Assembly: GCA_963971425.1 (NCBI GenBank)
Contig: OZ020517.1
Location: 16,520,904 to 16,584,903 of the forward strand
Source of the DNA: Bryoerythrophyllum caledonicum
Lineage: Eukaryota; Streptophyta; Bryopsida; Pottiales; Pottiaceae
Reading direction: 5' to 3'
DNA: 64,000 nt
Part shown: piece by piece, positions 56,335-64,000 of the stretch
How positions within the stretch are numbered: the stretch's first letter is position 1
Layout: every line of letters begins with the position of its first letter
Notes under the pieces: model-generated
Told to the model about the DNA's origin: nothing
What the model saw: the letters and a program-made list of their open reading frames with translations, nothing else
Databases searched by the model: none
Made by a program: the position numbers and the translations under genes

Positions 56335-59173
56335 ATGATGAAGGGGAAGAAGGAGGCAATGGGGTTGCGAGGAGCGCGCGATTGCAGGATTGTATACGCG
56401 GTGGTTATTGGGGTGACGATGGCCGTGTTCTGGGCGTATCTGCGCCCGCACGGCTTCATCACTTCCCAGCGCCTCACCACCATTTCCTCCTCATCGATCA
56501 CCACCATCGTCGATCACCAGGGCGCCACCACTTCCTCCAAGGTCTTCAGCCCTAACTCCTCACCAATTTTTGTGTCCCCATCTCAGGATTGTTTGCTCAA
56601 TCTCAGCTCTTTCCCTCATTGAGTCGTTTGCATCCCCAACTCAGGGTTGTAACAATTTTCTTCTTGAGTTTCATGATCTTTTCTTTTCTGGTTGAGTAGC
56701 TAGACGCCCTGATCGCCCTTTCTCCAATTTGTGTTTGCTCAATCAGTATCCCTTACTCAGAGCTGCACCAATTTCTTCAAACTGATGGTCGATTCTTTTC
56801 TGGTTGTGTAGCTCTCCAATCTGTGTTTGCTCAGTTTCGTATCCCTAATTCAGGGTTGCAACAATTTCTTTTGAGTTTTATGTTGTTTTTTCGATTGTAA
56901 TTCAGGGTTGTACCAATTTCTTTATGGAAATGTTTGAATTGGATGTTGGATGTTCCTTTTCCTGGTTTTTTAGCTGGATGTTTGGTTTTTTTCTTTCTGG
57001 ATGTTCCTTTCGACCTGACAGTCTTTTATGCCTCCTGGTTATTTCCAGCTAGACGGAGTGATCTCGAGTCTAGAAGCGAAGGTGTCAAAGCTGGAAAGAG
57101 AGCTCAGACGTCTTGAGAAAGAGAACAAGGAGCTGGCCCTCCATAAGATCCGGAACGACGTGCTGGCGCAGGAGGTGGCGGCGGCGACGAAGAAGAGCAA
57201 CCTGAAGGTCGGGCTTCCCGGGACGGTGAAGAGCGTTCGGACCAATCCCAAGGTGAAGCCGGACGAGTCGGTGAATCCCGAGCTGGCGACGTTGCTCAAG
57301 AAGGTGGCTGTCAATGGGGAACTCATCGTCGGTATCTCGAACAACAATGTCCAAGGGATGGTCAAGGTGAGTCCATTGCCTTGATGTCGTCGACACTGTT
57401 TTCTGTCGCTATGTGAATCTGGAGGTTGAATGGTCATGTTTGTCATACTTGATTTCGAGGAAACTGTCTTTAGGTAGATACACTGTGTTTCTGTGCGAAT
57501 GAGGAGGTTGAATGATCTTGTTTGATTTCATGGAAACTGTTTTCAGTTGAATGCATAGTGTGTTGGGAGATTGATTGGTCATGGTCTTGAAGTCAAGTTT
57601 GCTGGACTGCCATGGTTTCATGGGAACTGGTTTTAGGTGAATGTGTTGTGTGTTTGCATTTGGGAGGTTGAATGGTTATGTGTTTGTGGTTATGGTCTGG
57701 ATCATCTAAGGAGCCCGAGCTTTCTTATTTGGCCATGGTTTCATGGGAACTGGTTTTAGGTGAATGCATTGTGTGTTTGGAGGTTGAATGGTCGTATGTT
57801 TGTGCTCATGGTCTGGTTCGTCTGGGCAGGCAGCTTTTCTGGTCTGCCATGGTTTCATGGAAACTGGTTTTAGGTGGATGCAATGTGAATTCGGAGTCAT
57901 ATTTGCGCTCATTGTCTGCATCATCTTGGGAGTCATGGTTTCTTACTAATAGGTGATTTAGGTTAATGAATGATCATCTCTCGTCTCTCTTCGGTTTGCA
58001 GATATGGGTCGAGAGCATCAAACGAACGGGCGTGACGAACTACCTGATCGTCGCACTGGACGACGAGATCGCCAAGTTCTGCACCGACCACGACGTGCCC
58101 GTCTACAGGCGCGACGCCAGCATCGCCAAGGCTCAGGCCGGCACCGGCGAAAACCACGCCATCTCAGGTTAGCACCCGTCCCACAATCTGTATGTTTTCC
58201 ACACGTACCATGAACTGTAGCAAAACTTCTAGAAACACAACAAATTGTGGAGTACACCGTGTCTCCTTTTGATTCAACCCTGCTCCGTTTGCTCAGCTGT
58301 TTTGGCCCCAGATCTGATGTTGCTAAACTGTAATATTCCTCAAATCGATCACCTCTTTTCTTTCCTTACCCTGCCTCCGTTTACTCAACTTCATCAAAAG
58401 CTGACCCCAGATCTCATGTCGCTCAACAGTAGCTATCTTTTAGAATGCGTCAAATCAATCACCTCTTCTCCTTCTGCTAGGCCAACTCACTCACACCCCA
58501 GATGCGTCACCACAAGCTCCCGAAATCCTCTTTCCGTCATTCAAACTCCTTACTCTCCACACCGTTTTGCTCAGGTCTGAAGTTCCACTTGCTCCGGGAG
58601 TTCCTGGTCCTAGGCTACAGCGTCCTCCTGTCCGACGTCGACATCGTCTACTTGCAGAACCCCTTCCGCCACCTGCACCGCGATTGCGACGTGGAGAGCA
58701 TGACAGACGGCTTCGACAACACCACCGCCTACGGCTTCGATGATGTGACCGACGACCCGGCCATGGGGTGGGCGCGCTTCGCGCACACCATGCGCATCTG
58801 GATGTTCAACTCGGGCCTCTTCTACATCCGCCCTACACTCCCCGCCATCGAGCTCCTGGATCGCGTCACAGCAAAACTCGCCCGCGAGAAGGCGTGGGAC
58901 CAGGCGGTGTTCAACGAGGAGCTCTTCAACCCGTCTCACCCCGGGTACGACGGACTGCACGCGTCCAGACGCGTGATGGACTTCTACTTGTTTATGAACA
59001 GCAAGGTTTTGTTCAAGATTCTGCGGAAGAACGCCAACTTCGCGGACTATAAGCCGGTCACTGTTCACGTGAACTACCACCCGGACAAGCTCGACCGGAT
59101 GGTGGCCATCGTGCAGTACTATGTGGAGGGGAAGACGGACGCGCTGCAGCGGTTCCCGGACGGGTCGGAGTGA
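56335..59173 (+). CDS. RRA: RRA-type arabinosyltransferase (GT77), 429 aa
   Basis: Golgi enzyme that adds arabinose to hydroxyproline arabinosides of extensin-type wall proteins in plants. Exons: 56335-56541, 57049-57366, 58002-58167, 58575-59173; 1290 nt, phases consistent. The N-terminus is short and basic, then a signal anchor ([18 protein letters not shown]), as for type II Golgi proteins. A coiled-coil stem follows ([20 protein letters not shown]). The catalytic part has [45 protein letters not shown], the DxD-containing [49 protein letters not shown] and VHVNYHPDK. The C-terminus FPDGSE matches Arabidopsis RRA proteins. Length is normal for the family. The start is the first ATG of two adjacent ones; the second would remove one residue. 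Confidence 0.92.
57410..57955 (+). repeat. ~100-bp tandem repeats in RRA intron 2
   Basis: About five imperfect units carry GGAGGTTGAATGGTCATG, GTTTCATGGGAACTGGTTTT and AGGTGAATGCATTGTGTG. They lie between the donor at 57367 and the acceptor before 58002. They appear to be an expanded intron segment and are non-coding. Confidence 0.65.
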
Positions 59174-59254
59174 TAGTCATCGTCAGGTACGAGAACTGCA
59201 ACCAAGGTGTACTAGCTTTTCGTTGTGCTTTTGCTTGGTTTTATAGGAGCTAGT

Positions 59255-59890
59255 TTGCTTACAGAAAGAGAGGTTTACGATGTAGGTGACGTTTCCTGCT
59301 CAGACCTTGTGCTCTTGCCTCGAGCTGATGCTTGATAACCTAACTAGTGACTGGTCAATTTGAAGCTTCCATAGGGTGGTTATTGTGGTCGTCTTCTTCT
59401 TTGGCGCTTTGGAAGTGTGGAAGAGTCTATTCTTCTGCATTTGTGAAAATGAGGGATAAACTTGTGTTGTGGTGTTTTTTCCTTGGTTTGCGAGGAGCTG
59501 GTTTTCTTACAGAAAGAGAGGTCTACGTTTCCTGATGTTGATAGGGCTCAGACCTTGTGCTCTTGCTTTGAGCTGATCTATTAAACTAACTAGCCTTGTT
59601 TCACTGTTGCTTGAATTGCAAATCTTCCAGCCTTCTGTGTCTGCAATTTGGTCTGGATGGTAATTGACGTCTGCGTGCTATTTTCCTTGCAGGTATGTTA
59701 GGTGCAAAGAGCAGCAACTGATTTTTTGTACCCCAGTTCGAAAGTGTGAAAATGGGGCCTAAATAGTTCTTGATACGAGAGCACAGCTGCAGAAAGAGAA
59801 ACGATGAAATTTTCGTTTCCTGCCGTTGATAAGGTTAACATGTTCTCCGACCTTGTGCTCTTGCCTTGAGTAGATCTTATATTTAAACTG
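59255..59890 (+). repeat. Triplicated 3'-flank segment of RRA
   Basis: Units near 59255-59350, 59510-59595 and 59790-59895 share ACAGAAAGAGA, a TTTCCTG...GATA block and GACCTTGTGCTCTTGC followed by GAG-TGAT. This points to local duplication of the RRA 3' region. Confidence 0.55.
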
Positions 59891-60064
59891 GTCAGTGGTC
59901 TCTTCGAAGCTACAATAGTATTTGAAAGTACAATAGTACTTGATTCTTTCTGTTTTCGTAACTTACCCAAGTAATTTCCCTTCGACGATGTCATTTGATG
60001 AGAGGAGGTCGTTTCTGAAGTACTGTACAGTACCCGGCAATGAGTATACGTTTATGTACGTTTC

Positions 60065-60975
60065 CACACTACACTGCTGCCAACTTTGACACCCTCCTGA
60101 GGGCTGAAAAATTGTCATTTTACCATGAAAATTTTGGCACAAGATCATTTCCATGTTGACAACATGTGAGCAAAATTTCAAGGCCAGAAGATAGAAGATG
60201 AATACAGAAAGAGATTCAAAATCTACCAACATGTGTAGTTGTGAGCCATCCACAGCACCAACTTTGACACCCTCCCTAGGGCTGATTTTCTTTTAATTTA
60301 TTGTGAAATTTATGGCACCAGATGATCTCTATGTTTATATCAAGTGTGCCAAATTTCAAGGCCACATGATTAATACAAAAAAAGATACTCAAAAATATTT
60401 CTCATAGTTACATATGTTGGTAGATGTTGAAGATGGTTTTTTGTATTCATCATATGGAAAATTTGGCACACACCATATCAATATGGAGATGATCTTGTGC
60501 CAAAGAATTCATGGTCAATTAACAATTTTTCAGACCTAGGGAGGGTGCCGCAGTTGGCAATAGTGAAATGGTTTCTCAGATTGTTTCTCACAACTACACA
60601 TGTTGGTAGATTTAGATTTTTTCTTTTCTTTTGTGGATATTTTGGATTTGAAATTAAGCACACGTATAATCAACTTAGAGATAGTCTCATGTCCAAAATC
60701 TCATGGGAAAAAATTAAAAAAATAGTCCTTGGGAGGGTGTCAAAGTTGGCAGTAGTGAAATGTTTCTCACAACTACACATATTGGTAGACTTCAAAAATC
60801 TTTTGTTATTTGTATATTTTAGCCTTCAAATTTGGCATATATGTAATCAACATAGAGATATTTTCATGCCAAAAATTTCATGGGAAAAAACAAAAAAATC
60901 AATCCTTGAGAGTGTCAAAGTTGGCCAGGAGTGAAATGTTTTTCACAACTGCACATGTTGGTAGATTTGGAATAT
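60065..60975. repeat. Inverted tandem array of a ~180-bp unit
   Basis: Two units in one orientation (about 60075-60245 and 60250-60420) carry CCAACTTTGACACCCTCC, then AAATTTCAAGGCCA, then CTACCAACATGTGTAGTTGTG. Three further units (about 60475-60615, 60670-60790 and 60840-60970) carry the same words as reverse complements. The whole block is a large imperfect palindrome centred near 60440. Confidence 0.65.
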
Positions 60976-61019
60976 TAATTTTTGTGTGGATCATTTGGAC
61001 TTGAAATTTTCTGCTATAG

Positions 61020-62250
61020 TGATTTCCTTGACGTAGGGTGAAATGTGTATGTTGTTTAGATAATATTTTGCATATTCTATTATACTCGTAGATTCTCCCG
61101 GCTTGTGAGCTTGTTAGGCCTTCAAGGGTTGAGGTTGCAAATGGAGCGATGACATCCAGATACAAACCAAAGTACATTTTCCAAAGATCCTTGTAAAATT
61201 GAGTTAGGATACTTGGCAAGGGGAGCAAGAGTTCACAACAATAGATACTAGAACGCAATATTCGTGAAAACGTCACATGGCATATGAAAATGTCACAAAT
61301 GACATTTTTCTGAATACCAGTGACACCAACCTAAATTGTACTCGCATGGAACAATTCTTGAATATTTTGTAACAAAATTTCCATTTATTTCATTCTAGGA
61401 TTCAAATTGCAAAATTACCAAATCAACAACACTCAAATGAGATTTCAAAGTATTTAAGCATGTGGGAACTTCAATGACCACATATGTACACATATATATC
61501 ATCACACTCAATTCAAATAAAATCTCACCATGAATTGCTCACTTATAAATTTATATTGAAATTATAGGCATTTTGGTTTTTTGCTCTTCTCTTGAAAGTG
61601 CACGCCTTTTCCAATAATACAACTCCATTTACAAAAAAGTTGTATATCTTTAAAATGTACATAAAAATCATGTGTTTATTTGAAATGCACATAGATTTAC
61701 GTGAATACATCAAGCTTCCCATAATGTGAACTCAATGAATACACCATTTGAATGATATCTAACAACTAATATAATATATCATCTATACTAAAAGCATATC
61801 GCTTATCACCTATTGGAAACGTCATTTTGACGTTTAACATTTACACTAGCTACAATAACTATATATACCCATGTGACCACATGTCCCACATTTGATCCTA
61901 TATTGCGCAAAAGTAATAGATGACTCTCAAAATGAGCGCATTCTTCTTTTGAAAGAACAATTTTCTTTTCCATGGAATACCCTTGGGCCTTGATGTATCA
62001 CCATTTCTGTCCTTGAAGAAGTGGTTTGTATTGAAGAGGCAATTTGACATAAATAGTGAGACATGTGGGAATGATGTAACATTGGATGAATGGTGCCACA
62101 ACAAATGAATAGTGCTACAACATGCCAACTTAAGTTGGTGTGCATGAATAGTGCCTTTGTTTTAAAAATTATTGGACAACTCTGGCACTGTTCATGAAAC
62201 CAGCTTAAGCTGGCCTCTATGAACAGTGCCTTCCTTATAATTTTAATTTA
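61020..62250. other. AT-rich region without recognised genes
   Basis: No supported ORF is seen. Near 62090-62225 there are self-complementary words (AACTTAAGTTGG, AGCTTAAGCTGG) and opposed GAATAGTGCC/GGCACTGTTC words, suggesting a decayed hairpin-type element. Confidence 0.45.
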
Positions 62251-62256
62251 ATTTAA

Positions 62257-62568
62257 TTATTCCATTTGTGTTCTCTTTCTTCCCGATGGAGCGTTGTGCA
62301 AAAAACCTCCACCGCCGGCATCGTCAGGGCTGTTGCTGCAACAAACTCCATCTCCAAGGCCATTTGAGACACCTAGCCGGCAATCCACCTCCAACGTCTG
62401 ATCTCCTCTTCTCAAATCTACAAAGTACCGTATCTGCATAACATTGTCTGTTTTCTGATTAAAATACAAACAACCATCAAAAGCGATCCTGGCGAACGTT
62501 GTCTGCCTAGATTCTACTGGACGGCCATCTGTGAAAATCCCATCCGGTCTCTCGCTGAATTTGCTCAA
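62257..62568 (-). other. Possible coding fragment, unknown
   Basis: A 103-codon frame has protein-like composition (IRYFVDLRRGDQTLEVDCRL) and ends in a stop at 62257. Adjacent coding exons could not be established; a CpG-rich stretch at 62900-63420 lies upstream on this strand. It could be the last exon of an unrecognised gene or chance. Confidence 0.25.
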
Positions 62569-63469
62569 GAGATACTAAAATGCGTCAACAAAATCAAATT
62601 TATTCTACACCTATGCATTGGGACTGAAGGAAGACCCCGACACAATAGCGGACTAGTGAGGTCCTCACATCCATCCAATGCACACAATCTTCCAAAATCC
62701 ACAACCAGACATCACATAAAAACAATTTGACAACATCCAGACCTCGCTGATTCCAATCTCACTCGAATTGCCAAAAAACCACGAGTCTTCATCACAGTTC
62801 AAAATTCCTCAAATCCACACAAAAAAAACCGGAATTCCACGCTACTACAATCCATCAACCATTACTTTCGCTCCATACACACGCCACCACCAAAATTCTC
62901 AAAAAGATTCTGGAAATCAAATCCCTACGCGCGGATTCTGCGGCCACAAGCAAAGAACCCTACCAAACCTCCAAACACGACCACGCGTGGCCGCTCACCC
63001 AAACGAACTCATTTCGCTGCCGTAATCACTCACTCAAACCCTACCCCGCCATAACCTAACCCCGATGCAACACCAAACCTCGTTGAAACCTCCTCGTCTC
63101 CGCAAGGGCAAAAATGGCTGACATCTACTCACCTCATCCTGCAAAGACAGACGCCGCCTCCTCCTCCAAGAACACTTCTCCCTTCCTTGATGATGGCGGA
63201 CTCCTCCTTCTCTTTCAGGGTTTTGCGCGAAGCTAGACTGTGTTGCTCTGATTGCATCCTTCTTTTCCTCTTCAGACAATTAATCTGGTTTGCTTCTAGG
63301 CCCACGCACATGCGCAGATTTGGCTGGCGACGCCGGCTCACATGGATGGGTCTGTTCACCAGAACAGACCTCTGTTGAGAGTGCGCCTCAACCTCAGCCA
63401 AAGTCAGGCAGGCACAAAAAAAATGAGCCGCCTCTCTCAGCCTCAGCCGCCCACTTTTGTTTTACCCTT

Positions 63470-64000
63470 ATCAACCCTCTGACACTTAAAATTAGAGTAA
63501 ATAAAATGCACAAGTCACATAGAAAAGCACTATTAAAGATGGCAGAGAGATGTAGTAGTCCAATGATTTGCAATAAACTTTAAAGTTATATTGCATTTTC
63601 TTTTCTTTGAAATTCCCCATTTTATGTCACCACAACCTTGTAGTCAACCAAAAGATTAATGATACTTTCATATTTTGAAAGAGATAAAATATTTTTAAAA
63701 AATGATAATCTTATTGGATTGAAGGAATTTTTTAAATGCATACTATTAGATAAAGTGAAAAACATTCATGATTATTAAATACAATTTTTAATGCTACAGT
63801 GAATTTCTTTATAAAACAATGTTTATAAATTAAGTAGTTTTTCAAAAACTATAACAAGGAATAGAAGTATATAACATTAATACCAAATAATAAATTTTTA
63901 CATTTTTTCAAAACTATTTTGAAAATGATACAAAAAGTTTACTAAGTCTAAAACTTGTATCACTAGCATTTAACATATTTCTTTTTGCAATAATAAACTA
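63470..64000. other. AT-rich end of window, nothing recognised
   Basis: No ORF, repeat with clear partner or RNA gene was identified. Confidence 0.5.

Noticed and set aside
1..64000. tRNA, rRNA, riboswitch or bacterial-type operon features
   Set aside because: I saw no convincing cloverleaf, rRNA core or operon layout by eye. A covariance-model scan would be needed to exclude small RNAs.

Overview
The window reads as nuclear DNA of a streptophyte: a land plant outside the well-studied angiosperms, or a charophyte alga. Evidence for this is GT-AG introns, an RRA-type GT77 arabinosyltransferase, plant-style TAG glycosylase, a P-class PPR gene, telo-boxes near gene starts and many transposon relics in AT-rich DNA. 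A non-LTR element with two nuclease domains resembles the Dualen class described from green algae, which pulls the guess towards the algal side. No species is claimed. All exon models were built by hand from splice signals, reading-frame phase and family resemblance. The six models total 1494, 3606, 2688, 870, 1290 and 1209 nt, each an exact multiple of three.

Layout. 1-2.9 kb: piggyBac-like MITE remnant and pieces of a non-LTR element. 3.06-4.26 kb (-): a GC-rich intronless gene of unknown function. 4.3-13.9 kb: repeats with no recognised gene. 14.0-15.4 kb: two decayed ORFs of unknown family. 15.66-19.47 kb (-): L-2-hydroxyglutarate dehydrogenase with two unusual 5' exons. 19.6-33.0 kb: a large decayed dual-endonuclease LINE (-), a 27-bp tandem array, a 2.2-kb TIR element and small repeats. 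33.76-40.18 kb (+): an 11-exon reading frame joining a symplekin N-terminal domain to a TAG-type 3-methyladenine DNA glycosylase. 41.64-48.79 kb (+): a 16-exon PPR gene. 48.9-53.4 kb: a TA-flanked MITE, short tandems and a gag relic. 53.48-55.40 kb (-): a ZNF511-type C2H2 protein. 56.34-59.17 kb (+): RRA arabinosyltransferase, divergent from ZNF511. 59.2-64 kb: repeats, including an inverted tandem array.

The two most striking observations are gene chimaeras. (1) The first two exons of the L2HGDH gene, plus 5' flank and intron, are an inverted duplicate of the 5' end of the PPR gene about 23 kb away. They splice in frame onto the dehydrogenase and probably supply its organellar presequence. 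(2) Symplekin's N-terminal HEAT region is followed in one uninterrupted exon by a roughly 600-residue Ser/Pro/Ala-rich linker with SPxR/K motifs and then the start of a TAG glycosylase. Only one in-frame ATG lies in that exon, directly before the glycosylase.

The host genes serve separate housekeeping roles (mitochondrial metabolism, RNA processing/DNA repair, organelle RNA, zinc-finger protein, cell wall) and show no operon-like logic. Most of the remaining sequence is explained by transposable elements, several with visible terminal inverted repeats or target-site duplications.
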